Source: Brachyhypopomus gauderio
Lineage: Eukaryota; Chordata; Actinopteri; Gymnotiformes; Hypopomidae
DNA: 64,000 nt
Direction: 5' to 3'
Assembly: GCF_052324685.1 (NCBI RefSeq)
Contig: NW_027506880.1
Location: 1-64,000, forward strand
Shown in pieces: positions 42,097 through 53,284 of the stretch. Position numbers and translations under genes: made by a program. Every line of letters begins with the position of its first letter. The first letter of the stretch is position 1. Under the pieces are notes generated by a model, which was not told the origin of the DNA, did no database searches, and saw only the letters and a list, made by a program, of their open reading frames with translations.

Positions 42097-42206
42097 TTCA
42101 GAATGGCCGAGCGGTCTAAGGCGCCAGACTCAAGTTGATAAAACTTCCAAAAGTTGGGATTTCTGGTCTCCCAAAGGAGGCGTGGGTTCAAATCCCACTT
42201 CTGACA
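42097..42206 (+). tRNA. trnL-CAA: tRNA-Leu(CAA) copy 139, class A with G1T
   Basis: Short spacer with aagtttcaac. Confidence 0.88.
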
Positions 42207-42334
42207 AGTGTTTTCAATCAACAAATGAATCTAGTTTTGATAGAACTACAAACACAATAGCTCATTATATAATGAGTAAATGAGAGAAATAAAGAAACTC
42301 TTGTGACATTATAAGTGAACAAGTTTCAACTCCA

Positions 42335-42444
42335 GTCAGAATGGCCGAGCGGTCTAAGGCGCCAGACTCAAGTTGATGAAACTTCCAAAAGTAGGGGTTT
42401 CTGTTTTCCCAAAAGAGGCGTGGTTTCAAATCCCACTTCTGGCA
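42335..42444 (+). tRNA. trnL-CAA: tRNA-Leu(CAA) copy 140, class D
   Basis: Degenerate exon 2; long spacer. Confidence 0.8.
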
Positions 42445-42663
42445 AGTGTTTTTCCATCAACAAATGAATCTAGTTTTGCTGGAACATTCAACACAAGAGC
42501 TCATTATATAATGAGTAAATGAGAGAAAGAAAGAAACTCCTGTGACATCATAATTGAACATACTTGGACAATGTAATTTCAGGTTTATTGCTTTTCTTGA
42601 AATCTTCAGTTTTGACTGCCTAATCATTATAAGTCTGATTTCTAACAAGCAAAAACACGACCA

Positions 42664-42773
42664 GTCAGAATGGCCGAGCCGTCTAAGGCGCCAGACTCAA
42701 GTTGATAAAACTTCCAAAAGTTGGGTTTTCTGGTCTCCCAAAGGAGGCGTGGGTTCAAATCCCACTTCTGACA
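42664..42773 (+). tRNA. trnL-CAA: tRNA-Leu(CAA) copy 141, class B with G18C
   Basis: Its spacer contains the 12,744-bp duplication junction. Confidence 0.82.
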
Positions 42774-42992
42774 AGTGTTTTTCCATCAACAAATGAATGT
42801 AGTTTTGCTGGAACTTTCAACACAAGAGCTCATTATATAGTGAGTAAATGAGAGAAAGAAAGAAACTCCTGTGACATCATAATTGTACATACTTCAACAA
42901 AGTAATTTCAGGTTTATTGCTTTTCTTGAAATCTTCAGTTTTGACTGCCTAATCATTATAAGTCTGATTTCTAACAAGCAAAAATACCACCA

Positions 42993-43102
42993 GTCAGAAT
43001 GGCCGAGCGGTCTAAGGCGCCAGACTCAAGTTGATAAAACTTCCAAAAGTTGGGATTTCTGGTCTCCCAAAGGAGGCGTGGGTTCAAATCCCACTTCTGA
43101 CA
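42993..43102 (+). tRNA. trnL-CAA: tRNA-Leu(CAA) copy 142, class A after junction
   Basis: Intact; stands where C' is expected after a G18C copy, because the duplication restarts here. Confidence 0.97.
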
Positions 43103-43321
43103 AGTGTTTTCAATCAACAAATGAATCTAGTTTTGCTGGAACTTTCAACACAAGAGCTCATTATATAGTGAGTAAATGAGAGAAAGAAAGAAACTCCTGT
43201 GACATCATAATTGAACAAGCTTCAACAATGTAATTTCAGGTTTATTGCTTTTCTTGAAATCTTCAGTTTTGACTGCCTAATCATTAATAAGTCTGATTTC
43301 TAACAAGCAAAAATACCACCA

Positions 43322-43431
43322 TTCAGAATGGCCGAGCGGTCTAAGGCGCCAGACTCAAGTTGATAAAACTTCCAAAAGTTGGGATTTCTGGTCTCCCAAA
43401 GGAGGCGTGGGTTCAAATCCCACTTCTGACA
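43322..43431 (+). tRNA. trnL-CAA: tRNA-Leu(CAA) copy 143, class A with G1T
   Basis: Counterpart of copy 101. Confidence 0.88.
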
Positions 43432-43559
43432 AGTGTTTTCAATCAACAAATGAATCTAGTTTTGATAGAACTACAAACACAATAGCTCATTATATAATGA
43501 GTAAATGAGAGAAATAAAGAAACTCTTGTGACATTATAAGTGAACAAGTTTCAACTCCA

Positions 43560-43669
43560 GTCAGAATGGCCGAGCGGTCTAAGGCGCCAGACTCAAGTTG
43601 ATGAAACTTCCAAAAGTAGGGGTTTCTGTTTTCCCAAAAGAGGCGTGGTTTCAAATCCCACTTCTGGCA
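43560..43669 (+). tRNA. trnL-CAA: tRNA-Leu(CAA) copy 144, class D
   Basis: Degenerate exon 2; long spacer. Confidence 0.8.
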
Positions 43670-43888
43670 AGTGTTTTTCCATCAACAAATGAATCTAGTT
43701 TTGCTGGAACATTCAACACAAGAGCTCATTATATAATGAGTAAATGAGAGAAAGAAAGAAACTCCTGTGACATCATAATTGAACATACTTGGACAATGTA
43801 ATTTCAGGTTTATTGCTTTTCTTGAAATCTTCAGTTTTGACTGCCTAATCATTATAAGTCTGATTTCTAACAAGCAAAAACACGACCA

Positions 43889-43998
43889 ATCAGAATGGCC
43901 GAGCCGTCTAAGGCGCCAGACTCAAGTTGATAAAACTTCCAAAAGTTGGGTTTTCTGGTCTCCCAAAGGAGGCGTGGGTTCAAATCCCACTTCTGACA
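43889..43998 (+). tRNA. trnL-CAA: tRNA-Leu(CAA) copy 145, class B with G1A and G18C
   Basis: Same double change as copy 103; a key marker of the duplication. Confidence 0.8.
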
Positions 43999-44218
43999 AG
44001 TGTTTTTCCATCAACAAATGAATGTAGTTTTGCTGGAACTTTCAACACAAGAGCTCATTATATAGTGAGTAAATGAGAGAAAGAAAGAAACTCCTGTGAC
44101 ATCATAATTGTACATACTTCAACAAAGTAATTTCAGGTTTATTGCTTTTCTTGAAATCTTCAGTTTTGACTGCCTAATCATTAATAAGACTGATTTCTAA
44201 CAAGCAAAAATACCACCA

Positions 44219-44328
44219 GTCAGAATGGCCGAGCGGTCTAAGGCGCCAGACTCAAGTTGATAAAACTTCCAAAAGTTGGGATTTCTGGTCTCCCAAAGGA
44301 GGCGTGAGTTCAAATCCCACTTCTGACA
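44219..44328 (+). tRNA. trnL-CAA: tRNA-Leu(CAA) copy 146, class C'
   Basis: G52A with class A intron; T5. Confidence 0.9.
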
Positions 44329-44548
44329 AGTGTTTTTCAATCAACAAATGATTCTAGTTTTGCTGGAACTTTCAACACAAGAGCTCATTATATAGTGAGT
44401 AAATGAGAGAAAGAAAGAAACTCCTGTGACATCATAATTGAACAAGCTTCAACAATGTAATTTCAGGTTTATTGCTTTTCTTGAAATCTTCAGTTTTGAC
44501 TGCCTAATCATTAATAAGTCTGATTTCTAACAAGCAAAAATACCACCA

Positions 44549-44658
44549 GTCAGAATGGCCGAGCGGTCTAAGGCGCCAGACTCAAGTTGATAAAACTTCC
44601 AAAAGTTGGGATTTCTGGTCTCCCAAAGGAGGCGTGGGTTCAAATCCCACTTCTGACA
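44549..44658 (+). tRNA. trnL-CAA: tRNA-Leu(CAA) copy 147, class A
   Basis: Intact; T4; short spacer. Confidence 0.97.
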
Positions 44659-44786
44659 AGTGTTTTCAATCAACAAATGAATCTAGTTTTGATAGAACTA
44701 CAAACACAATAGCTCATTATATAATGAGTAAATGAGAGAAATAAAGAAACTCTTGTGACATTATAAGTGAACAAGGTTCAACTCCA

Positions 44787-44896
44787 GTCAGAATGGCCGA
44801 GCGGTCTAAGGCGCCAGACTCAAGTTGATGAAACTTCCAAAAGTAGGGGTTTCTGTTTTCCCAAAAGAGGCGTGGTTTCAAATCCCACTTCTGGCA
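44787..44896 (+). tRNA. trnL-CAA: tRNA-Leu(CAA) copy 148, class D
   Basis: Degenerate exon 2; ends phrase 10. Confidence 0.8.
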
Positions 44897-45115
44897 AGTG
44901 TTTTTCCATCAACAAATGAATCTAGTTTTGCTGGAACATTCAACACAAGAGCTCATTATATAATGAGTAAATGAGAGAAAGAAAGAAACTCCTGTGACAT
45001 CATAATTGAACATACTTGGACAATGTAATTTCAGGTTTATTGCTTTTCTTGAAATCTTCAGTTTTGACTGCCTAATCATTATAAGTCTGATTTCTAACAA
45101 GCAAAAACACGACCA

Positions 45116-45225
45116 GTCAGAATGGCCGAGCGGTCTAAGGCACCAGACTCAAGTTGATAAAACTTCCAAAAGTTGGGTTTTCTGGTCTCCCAAAGGAGGC
45201 GTGAGTTCAAATCCCACTTCTGACA
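45116..45225 (+). tRNA. trnL-CAA: tRNA-Leu(CAA) copy 149, class C with G26A, phrase head
   Basis: G26A, G52A; T5. Confidence 0.89.
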
Positions 45226-45445
45226 AGTGTTTTTCAATCAACAAATGATTCTAGTTTTGCTGGAACATTCAACACAAGAGCTCATTACATAGTGAGTAAA
45301 TGAGAGAAAGAAAGAAACTCCTGTGACATCATAATTGAACATACTTGGACAATGTAATTTCAGGTTTATTGCTTTTCTTGAAATCTTCAGTTTTGACTGC
45401 CTAATCATTAATAAGTCTGATTTCTAACTAGCAAAAGTACCAGCA

Positions 45446-45555
45446 GTCAGAATGGCCGAGCGGTCTAAGGCGCCAGACTCAAGTTGATAAAACTTCCAAA
45501 AGTTGGGTTTTCTGGTCTCCCAAAGGAGGCGTGGGTTCAAATCCCACTTCTGACA
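45446..45555 (+). tRNA. trnL-CAA: tRNA-Leu(CAA) copy 150, class B
   Basis: Intact; T5; long spacer. Confidence 0.97.
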
Positions 45556-45775
45556 AGTGTTTTTCCATCAACAAATGAATGTAGTTTTGCTGGAACTTTC
45601 AACACAAGAGCTCATTATATAGTGAGTAAATGAGAGAAAGAAAGAAACTCCTGTGACATCATAATTGAACATACTTCAACAAAGTAATTTCAGGTTTATT
45701 GCTTTTCTTGAAATCTTCAGTTTTGACTGCCTAATCATTAATAAGACTTATTTCTAACAAGCAAAAATACCACCA

Positions 45776-45885
45776 GTCAGAATGGCCGAGCGGTCTAAGG
45801 CGCCAGACTCAAGTTGATAAAACTTCCAAAAGTTGGGTTTTCTGGTCTCCCAAAGGAGGCGTGAGTTCAAATCCCACTTCTGACA
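45776..45885 (+). tRNA. trnL-CAA: tRNA-Leu(CAA) copy 151, class C
   Basis: G52A; T4; short spacer. Confidence 0.9.
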
Positions 45886-46013
45886 AGTGTTTTCAATCAA
45901 CAAATGAATCTAGTTTTGATAGAACTACAAACACAATAGCTCATTATATAATGAGTAAATGAGAGAAATAAAGAAACTCTTGTGACATTATAAGTGAACA
46001 AGGTTCAACTCCA

Positions 46014-46123
46014 GTCAGAATGGCCGAGCGGTCTAAGGCGCCAGACTCAAGTTGATGAAACTTCCAAAAGTAGGGGTTTCTGTTTTCCCAAAAGAGGCGT
46101 GGTTTCAAATCCCACTTCTGGCA
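46014..46123 (+). tRNA. trnL-CAA: tRNA-Leu(CAA) copy 152, class D
   Basis: Degenerate exon 2; long spacer. Confidence 0.8.
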
Positions 46124-46343
46124 AGTGTTTTTCCATCAACAAATGAATCTAGTTTTGCTGGAACATTCAACACAAGAGCTCATTATATAATGAGTAAATG
46201 AGAGAAAGAAAGAAACTCCTGTGACATCATAATTGAACATACTTGGACAATGTAATTTCAGGTTTATTGCTTTTCTTGAAATCTTCAGTTTTGACTGCCT
46301 AATCATTAATAAGACTGATTTCTAACAAGCAAAAATACCACCA

Positions 46344-46453
46344 GTCAGAATGGCCGAGCGGTCTAAGGCGCCAGACTCAAGTTGATAAAACTTCCAAAAG
46401 TTGGGTTTTCTGGTCTCCCAAAGGAGGCGTGGGTTGTAATCCCACTTCTGACA
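46344..46453 (+). tRNA. trnL-CAA: tRNA-Leu(CAA) copy 153, class E
   Basis: C56G, A57T; T5. Confidence 0.8.
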
Positions 46454-46673
46454 AGTGTTTTTCCATCAACAAATGAATGTAGTTTTGCTGGAACTTTCAA
46501 CACAAGAGCTCATTATATAGTGAGTAAATGAGAGAAAGAAAGAAACTCCTGTGACATCATAATTGAACAAGCTTCAACAATGTAATTTCAGGTTTATTGC
46601 TTTTCTTGAAATCTTCAGTTTTGACTGCCTAATCATTAATAAGTCTGATTTCTAACAAGCAAAAATACCACCA

Positions 46674-46783
46674 GTCAGAATGGCCGAGCGGTCTAAGGCG
46701 CCAGACTCAAGTTGATAAAACTTCCAAAAGTTGGGATTTCTGGTCTCCCAAAGGAGGCGTGGGTTCAAATCCCACTTCTGACA
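46674..46783 (+). tRNA. trnL-CAA: tRNA-Leu(CAA) copy 154, class A
   Basis: Intact; T5, class C-like downstream. Confidence 0.97.
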
Positions 46784-47003
46784 AGTGTTTTTCAATCAAC
46801 AAATGATTCTAGTTTTGCTGGAACTTTCAACACAAGAGCTCATTATATAGTGAGTAAATGAGAGAAAGAAAGAAACTCCTGTGACATCATAATTGAACAA
46901 GCTTCAACAATGTAATTTCAGGTTTATTGCTTTTCTTGAAATCTTCAGTTTTGACTGCCTAATCATTAATAAGTCTGATTTCTAACAAGCAAAAATACCA
47001 CCA

Positions 47004-47113
47004 GTCAGAATGGCCGAGCGGTCTAAGGCGCCAGACTCAAGTTGATAAAACTTCCAAAAGTTGGGATTTCTGGTCTCCCAAAGGAGGCGTGGGTTCAAAT
47101 CCCACTTCTGACA
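47004..47113 (+). tRNA. trnL-CAA: tRNA-Leu(CAA) copy 155, class A
   Basis: Intact; T4; short spacer. Confidence 0.97.
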
Positions 47114-47241
47114 AGTGTTTTCAATCAACAAATGAATCTAGTTTTGATAGAACTACAAACACAATAGCTCATTATATAATGAGTAAATGAGAGAAATAAA
47201 GAAACTCTTGTGACATTATAAGTGAACAAGGTTCAACTCCA

Positions 47242-47351
47242 GTCAGAATGGCCGAGCGGTCTAAGGCGCCAGACTCAAGTTGATGAAACTTCCAAAAGTA
47301 GGGGTTTCTGTTTTCCCAAAAGAGGCGTGGTTTCAAATCCCACTTCTGGCA
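47242..47351 (+). tRNA. trnL-CAA: tRNA-Leu(CAA) copy 156, class D
   Basis: Degenerate exon 2; attaaaag boundary spacer follows. Confidence 0.8.
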
Positions 47352-47570
47352 AGTGTTTTTCCATCAACAAATGAATCTAGTTTTGCTGGAACATTCAACA
47401 CAAGAGCTCATTATATAATGAGTAAATGAGAGAAAGAAAGAAACTCCTGTGACATCATAATTGAACATACTTGGACAATGTAATTTCAGGTTTATTGCTT
47501 TTCTTGAAATCTTCAGTTTTGACTGCCTAATCATTAAAAGTCTGATTTCTAACAAGCAAAAATACCACCA

Positions 47571-47680
47571 GTCAGAATGGCCGAGCGGTCTAAGGCGCCA
47601 GACTCAAGTTGATAAAACTTCCAAAAGTTGGGTTTTCTGGTCTCCCAAAGGAGGCGTGAGTTCAAATCCCACTTCTGACA
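47571..47680 (+). tRNA. trnL-CAA: tRNA-Leu(CAA) copy 157, class C, phrase head
   Basis: G52A; T5; long spacer. Confidence 0.9.
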
Positions 47681-47900
47681 AGTGTTTTTCAATCAACAAA
47701 TGATTCTAGTTTTGCTGGAACATTCAACACAAGAGCTCATTACATAGTGAGTAAATGAGAGAAAGAAAGAAACTCCTGTGACATCATAATTGAACATACT
47801 TGGACAATGTAATTTCAGGTTTATTGCTTTTCTTGAAATCTTCAGTTTTGACTGCCTAATCATTAATAAGTCTGATTTCTAACTAGCAAAAGTACCAGCA

Positions 47901-48010
47901 GTCAGAATGGCCGAGCGGTCTAAGGCGCCAGACTCAAGTTGATAAAACTTCCAAAAGTTGGGTTTTCTGGTCTCCCAAAGGAGGCGTGGGTTCAAATCCC
48001 ACTTCTGACA
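47901..48010 (+). tRNA. trnL-CAA: tRNA-Leu(CAA) copy 158, class B
   Basis: Intact; T5; long spacer. Confidence 0.97.
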
Positions 48011-48230
48011 AGTGTTTTTCCATCAACAAATGAATGTAGTTTTGCTGGAACTTTCAACACAAGAGCTCATTATATAGTGAGTAAATGAGAGAAAGAAAGA
48101 AACTCCTGTGACATCATAATTGAACATACTTCAACAAAGTAATTTCAGGTTTATTGCTTTTCTTGAAATCTTCAGTTTTGACTGCCTAATCATTAATAAG
48201 ACTTATTTCTAACAAGCAAAAATACCACCA

Positions 48231-48340
48231 GTCAGAATGGCCGAGCGGTCTAAGGCGCCAGACTCAAGTTGATAAAACTTCCAAAAGTTGGGTTTTCTGG
48301 TCTCCCAAAGGAGGCGTGAGTTCAAATCCCACTTCTGACA
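48231..48340 (+). tRNA. trnL-CAA: tRNA-Leu(CAA) copy 159, class C
   Basis: G52A; normal C11, unlike its counterpart at 35487; short spacer. Confidence 0.9.
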
Positions 48341-48468
48341 AGTGTTTTCAATCAACAAATGAATCTAGTTTTGATAGAACTACAAACACAATAGCTCATT
48401 ATATAATGAGTAAATGAGAGAAATAAAGAAACTCTTGTGACATTATAAGTGAACAAGGTTCAACTCCA

Positions 48469-48578
48469 GTCAGAATGGCCGAGCGGTCTAAGGCGCCAGA
48501 CTCAAGTTGATAAAACTTCCAAAAGTTGGGATTTCTGGTCTCCCAAAGGAGGCGTGGGTTCAAATCCCACTTCTGACA
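48469..48578 (+). tRNA. trnL-CAA: tRNA-Leu(CAA) copy 160, class A in class D position
   Basis: Intact after a short spacer; counterpart of copy 118. Confidence 0.97.
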
Positions 48579-48797
48579 AGTGTTTTCAATCAACAAATGA
48601 ATCTAGTTTTGCTGGAACTTTCAACACAAGAGCTCATTATATAGTGAGTAAATGAGAGAAAGAAAGAAACTCCTGTGACATCATAATTGAACAAGCTTCA
48701 ACAATGTAATTTCAGGTTTATTGCTTTTCTTGAAATCTTCAGTTTTGACTGCCTAATCATTAATAAGTCTGATTTCTAACAAGCAAAAATACCACTA

Positions 48798-48907
48798 GTC
48801 AGAATGGCCGAGCGGTCTAAGGCGCCAGACTCAAGTTGATAAAACTTCCAAAAGTTGGGATTTCTGGTCTCCCAAAGGAGGCGTGGGTTCAAATCCCACT
48901 TCTGACA
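48798..48907 (+). tRNA. trnL-CAA: tRNA-Leu(CAA) copy 161, class A
   Basis: Intact; short spacer with gagaagtaaag. Confidence 0.97.
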
Positions 48908-49035
48908 AGTGTTTTCAATCAACAAATGAATCTAGTTTTGATAGAACTACAAACACAATAGCTCATTATATAATGAGTAAATGAGAGAAGTAAAGAAACT
49001 CTTGTGACATTATAAGTGAACAAGGTTCAACTCCA

Positions 49036-49145
49036 GTCAGAATGGCCGAGCGGTCTAAGGCGCCAGACTCAAGTTGATGAAACTTCCAAAAGTAGGGGTT
49101 TCTGTTTTCCCAAAAGAGGCGTGGTTTCAAATCCCACTTCTGGCA
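49036..49145 (+). tRNA. trnL-CAA: tRNA-Leu(CAA) copy 162, class D
   Basis: Degenerate exon 2; long spacer. Confidence 0.8.
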
Positions 49146-49365
49146 AGTGTTTTTCCATCAACAAATGAATCTAGTTTTGCTGGAACATTCAACACAAGAG
49201 CTCATTATATAATGAGTAAATGAGAGAAAGAAAGAAACTCCTGTGACATCATAATTGAACATACTTGGACAATGTAATTTCAGGTTTATTGCTTTTCTTG
49301 AAATCTTCAGTTTTGACTGCCTAATCATTAATAAGACTGATTTCTAACAAGCAAAAATACCACCA

Positions 49366-49475
49366 GTCAGAATGGCCGAGCGGTCTAAGGCGCCAGACTC
49401 AAGTTGATAAAACTTCCAAAAGTTGGGTTTTCTGGTCTCCCAAAGGAGGCGTGGGTTGTAATCCCACTTCTGACA
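49366..49475 (+). tRNA. trnL-CAA: tRNA-Leu(CAA) copy 163, class E
   Basis: C56G, A57T; T5. Confidence 0.8.
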
Positions 49476-49695
49476 AGTGTTTTTCCATCAACAAATGAAT
49501 GTAGTTTTGCTGGAACTTTCAACACAAGAGCTCATTATATAGTGAGTAAATGAGAGAAAGAAAGAAACTCCTGTGACATCATAATTGAACAAGCTTCAAC
49601 AATGTAATTTCAGGTTTATTGCTTTTCTTGAAATCTTCAGTTTTGACTGCCTAATCATTAATAAGTCTGATTTCTAACAAGCAAAAATACCACCA

Positions 49696-49805
49696 GTCAG
49701 AATGGCCGAGCGGTCTAAGGCGCCAGACTCAAGTTGATAAAACTTCCAAAAGTTGGGATTTCTGGTCTCCCAAAGGAGGCGTGGGTTCAAATCCCACTTC
49801 TGACA
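49696..49805 (+). tRNA. trnL-CAA: tRNA-Leu(CAA) copy 164, class A
   Basis: Intact; T4; long spacer. Confidence 0.97.
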
Positions 49806-50024
49806 AGTGTTTTCAATCAACAAATGAATCTAGTTTTGCTGGAACTTTCAACACAAGAGCTCATTATATAGTGAGTAAATGAGAGAAAGAAAGAAACTCC
49901 TGTGACATCATAATTGAACAAGCTTCAACAATGTAATTTCAGGTTTATTGCTTTTCTTGAAATCTTCAGTTTTGACTGCCTAATCATTAATAAGTCTGAT
50001 TTCTAACAAGCAAAAATACCACCA

Positions 50025-50134
50025 TTCAGAATGGCCGAGCGGTCTAAGGCGCCAGACTCAAGTTGATAAAACTTCCAAAAGTTGGGATTTCTGGTCTCCC
50101 AAAGGAGGCGTGGGTTCAAATCCCACTTCTGACA
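50025..50134 (+). tRNA. trnL-CAA: tRNA-Leu(CAA) copy 165, class A with G1T
   Basis: Short spacer with aagtttcaac. Confidence 0.88.
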
Positions 50135-50262
50135 AGTGTTTTCAATCAACAAATGAATCTAGTTTTGATAGAACTACAAACACAATAGCTCATTATATAA
50201 TGAGTAAATGAGAGAAATAAAGAAACTCTTGTGACATTATAAGTGAACAAGTTTCAACTCCA

Positions 50263-50372
50263 GTCAGAATGGCCGAGCGGTCTAAGGCGCCAGACTCAAG
50301 TTGATGAAACTTCCAAAAGTAGGGGTTTCTGTTTTCCCAAAAGAGGCGTGGTTTCAAATCCCACTTCTGGCA
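50263..50372 (+). tRNA. trnL-CAA: tRNA-Leu(CAA) copy 166, class D
   Basis: Degenerate exon 2; long spacer. Confidence 0.8.
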
Positions 50373-50591
50373 AGTGTTTTTCCATCAACAAATGAATCTA
50401 GTTTTGCTGGAACATTCAACACAAGAGCTCATTATATAATGAGTAAATGAGAGAAAGAAAGAAACTCCTGTGACATCATAATTGAACATACTTGGACAAT
50501 GTAATTTCAGGTTTATTGCTTTTCTTGAAATCTTCAGTTTTGACTGCCTAATCATTATAAGTCTGATTTCTAACAAGCAAAAACACGACCA

Positions 50592-50701
50592 GTCAGAATG
50601 GCCGAGCCGTCTAAGGCGCCAGACTCAAGTTGATAAAACTTCCAAAAGTTGGGTTTTCTGGTCTCCCAAAGGAGGCGTGGGTTCAAATCCCACTTCTGAC
50701 A
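50592..50701 (+). tRNA. trnL-CAA: tRNA-Leu(CAA) copy 167, class B with G18C
   Basis: Spacer attgtacat; counterpart of copy 125. Confidence 0.82.
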
Positions 50702-50921
50702 AGTGTTTTTCCATCAACAAATGAATGTAGTTTTGCTGGAACTTTCAACACAAGAGCTCATTATATAGTGAGTAAATGAGAGAAAGAAAGAAACTCCTGT
50801 GACATCATAATTGTACATACTTCAACAAAGTAATTTCAGGTTTATTGCTTTTCTTGAAATCTTCAGTTTTGACTGCCTAATCATTAATAAGACTGATTTC
50901 TAACAAGCAAAAATACCACCA

Positions 50922-51031
50922 GTCAGAATGGCCGAGCGGTCTAAGGCGCCAGACTCAAGTTGATAAAACTTCCAAAAGTTGGGATTTCTGGTCTCCCAAA
51001 GGAGGCGTGAGTTCAAATCCCACTTCTGACA
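50922..51031 (+). tRNA. trnL-CAA: tRNA-Leu(CAA) copy 168, class C'
   Basis: G52A with class A intron; T5. Confidence 0.9.
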
Positions 51032-51251
51032 AGTGTTTTTCAATCAACAAATGATTCTAGTTTTGCTGGAACTTTCAACACAAGAGCTCATTATATAGTG
51101 AGTAAATGAGAGAAAGAAAGAAACTCCTGTGACATCATAATTGAACAAGCTTCAACAATGTAATTTCAGGTTTATTGCTTTTCTTGAAATCTTCAGTTTT
51201 GACTGCCTAATCATTAATAAGTCTGATTTCTAACAAGCAAAAATACCACCA

Positions 51252-51361
51252 GTCAGAATGGCCGAGCGGTCTAAGGCGCCAGACTCAAGTTGATAAAACT
51301 TCCAAAAGTTGGGATTTCTGGTCTCCCAAAGGAGGCGTGGGTTCAAATCCCACTTCTGACA
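51252..51361 (+). tRNA. trnL-CAA: tRNA-Leu(CAA) copy 169, class A
   Basis: Intact; T4; short spacer. Confidence 0.97.
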
Positions 51362-51489
51362 AGTGTTTTCAATCAACAAATGAATCTAGTTTTGATAGAA
51401 CTACAAACACAATAGCTCATTATATAATGAGTAAATGAGAGAAATAAAGAAACTCTTGTGACATTATAAGTGAACAAGGTTCAACTCCA

Positions 51490-51599
51490 GTCAGAATGGC
51501 CGAGCGGTCTAAGGCGCCAGACTCAAGTTGATGAAACTTCCAAAAGTAGGGGTTTCTGTTTTCCCAAAAGAGGCGTGGTTTCAAATCCCACTTCTGGCA
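51490..51599 (+). tRNA. trnL-CAA: tRNA-Leu(CAA) copy 170, class D
   Basis: Degenerate exon 2; long spacer. Confidence 0.8.
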
Positions 51600-51819
51600 A
51601 GTGTTTTTCCATCAACAAATGAATCTAGTTTTGCTGGAACATTCAACACAAGAGCTCATTATATAATGAGTAAATGAGAGAAAGAAAGAAACTCCTGTGA
51701 CATCATAATTGAACATACTTGGACAATGTAATTTCAGGTTTATTGCTTTTCTTGAAATCTTCAGTTTTGACTGCCTAATCATTAATAAGTCTGATTTCTA
51801 ACAAGCAAAAATACCACCA

Positions 51820-51929
51820 GTCAGAATGGCCGAGCGGTCTAAGGCGCCAGACTCAAGTTGATAAAACTTCCAAAAGTTGGGATTTCTGGTCTCCCAAAGG
51901 AGGCGTGGGTTCAAATCCCACTTCTGACA
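51820..51929 (+). tRNA. trnL-CAA: tRNA-Leu(CAA) copy 171, class A
   Basis: Intact; T4; short spacer. Confidence 0.97.
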
Positions 51930-52057
51930 AGTGTTTTCAATCAACAAATGAATCTAGTTTTGATAGAACTACAAACACAATAGCTCATTATATAATGAGT
52001 AAATGAGAGAAATAAAGAAACTCTTGTGACATTATAAGTGAACAAGGTTCAACTCCA

Positions 52058-52167
52058 GTCAGAATGGCCGAGCGGTCTAAGGCGCCAGACTCAAGTTGAT
52101 GAAACTTCCAAAAGTAGGGGTTTCTGTTTTCCCAAAAGAGGCGTGGTTTCAAATCCCACTTCTGGCA
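52058..52167 (+). tRNA. trnL-CAA: tRNA-Leu(CAA) copy 172, class D
   Basis: Degenerate exon 2; ends phrase 12. Confidence 0.8.
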
Positions 52168-52386
52168 AGTGTTTTTCCATCAACAAATGAATCTAGTTTT
52201 GCTGGAACATTCAACACAAGAGCTCATTATATAATGAGTAAATGAGAGAAAGAAAGAAACTCCTGTGACATCATAATTGAACATACTTGGACAATGTAAT
52301 TTCAGGTTTATTGCTTTTCTTGAAATCTTCAGTTTTGACTGCCTAATCATTATAAGTCTGATTTCTAACAAGCAAAAACACGACCA

Positions 52387-52496
52387 GTCAGAATGGCCGA
52401 GCGGTCTAAGGCACCAGACTCAAGTTGATAAAACTTCCAAAAGTTGGGTTTTCTGGTCTCCCAAAGGAGGCGTGAGTTCAAATCCCACTTCTGACA
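52387..52496 (+). tRNA. trnL-CAA: tRNA-Leu(CAA) copy 173, class C with G26A, phrase head
   Basis: G26A, G52A; T5. Confidence 0.89.
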
Positions 52497-52716
52497 AGTG
52501 TTTTTCAATCAACAAATGATTCTAGTTTTGCTGGAACATTCAACACAAGAGCTCATTACATAGTGAGTAAATGAGAGAAAGAAAGAAACTCCTGTGACAT
52601 CATAATTGAACATACTTGGACAATGTAATTTCAGGTTTATTGCTTTTCTTGAAATCTTCAGTTTTGACTGCCTAATCATTAATAAGTCTGATTTCTAACT
52701 AGCAAAAGTACCAGCA

Positions 52717-52826
52717 GTCAGAATGGCCGAGCGGTCTAAGGCGCCAGACTCAAGTTGATAAAACTTCCAAAAGTTGGGTTTTCTGGTCTCCCAAAGGAGG
52801 CGTGGGTTCAAATCCCACTTCTGACA
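52717..52826 (+). tRNA. trnL-CAA: tRNA-Leu(CAA) copy 174, class B
   Basis: Intact; spacer ends aaaacaccacca, as at copy 132. Confidence 0.97.
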
Positions 52827-53046
52827 AGTGTTTTTCCATCAACAAATGAATGTAGTTTTGCTGGAACTTTCAACACAAGAGCTCATTATATAGTGAGTAA
52901 ATGAGAGAAAGAAAGAAACTCCTGTGACATCATAATTGAACATACTTCAACAAAGTAATTTCAGGTTTATTGCTTTTCTTGAAATCTTCAGTTTTGACTG
53001 CCTAATCATTAATAAGACTTATTTCTAACAAGCAAAAACACCACCA

Positions 53047-53156
53047 GTCAGAATGGCCGAGCGGTCTAAGGCGCCAGACTCAAGTTGATAAAACTTCCAA
53101 AAGTTGGGTTTTCTGGTCTCCCAAAGGAGGCGTGAGTTCAAATCCCACTTCTGACA
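53047..53156 (+). tRNA. trnL-CAA: tRNA-Leu(CAA) copy 175, class C
   Basis: G52A; T4; short spacer. Confidence 0.9.
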
Positions 53157-53284
53157 AGTGTTTTCAATCAACAAATGAATCTAGTTTTGATAGAACTACA
53201 AACACAATAGCTCATTATATAATGAGTAAATGAGAGAAATAAAGAAACTCTTGTGACATTATAAGTGAACAAGGTTCAACTCCA

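Larger units (their letters stand above)
30249..42992 (+). repeat. 12,744-bp segmental duplication, left copy (copies 100-141)
   Basis: All 42 gene starts recur 12,744 bp to the right with the same class at each place, including rare markers: G1A+G18C at 31145 and 43889, G26A at 32372 and 45116, T41G at 40870 and 53614. C11A at 35487 is private to this copy, so it postdates the duplication or was lost in the other. Confidence 0.93.
39643..45115 (+). repeat. Higher-order phrase 10 (copies 131-148), 5,473 bp, spans duplication junction
   Basis: Order C B C D' A(T41G) D E A T1 D B(G18C), then a second A T1 D B(G18C) C' A D. The repeated A T1 D B block marks the 12,744-bp junction at 42993. Confidence 0.82.
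45116..47570 (+). repeat. Higher-order phrase 11 (copies 149-156), 2,455 bp
   Basis: Counterpart of phrase 8, 12,744 bp to the right. Confidence 0.82.
47571..52386 (+). repeat. Higher-order phrase 12 (copies 157-172), 4,816 bp
   Basis: Counterpart of phrase 9, 12,744 bp to the right, without the C11A change. Confidence 0.82.
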
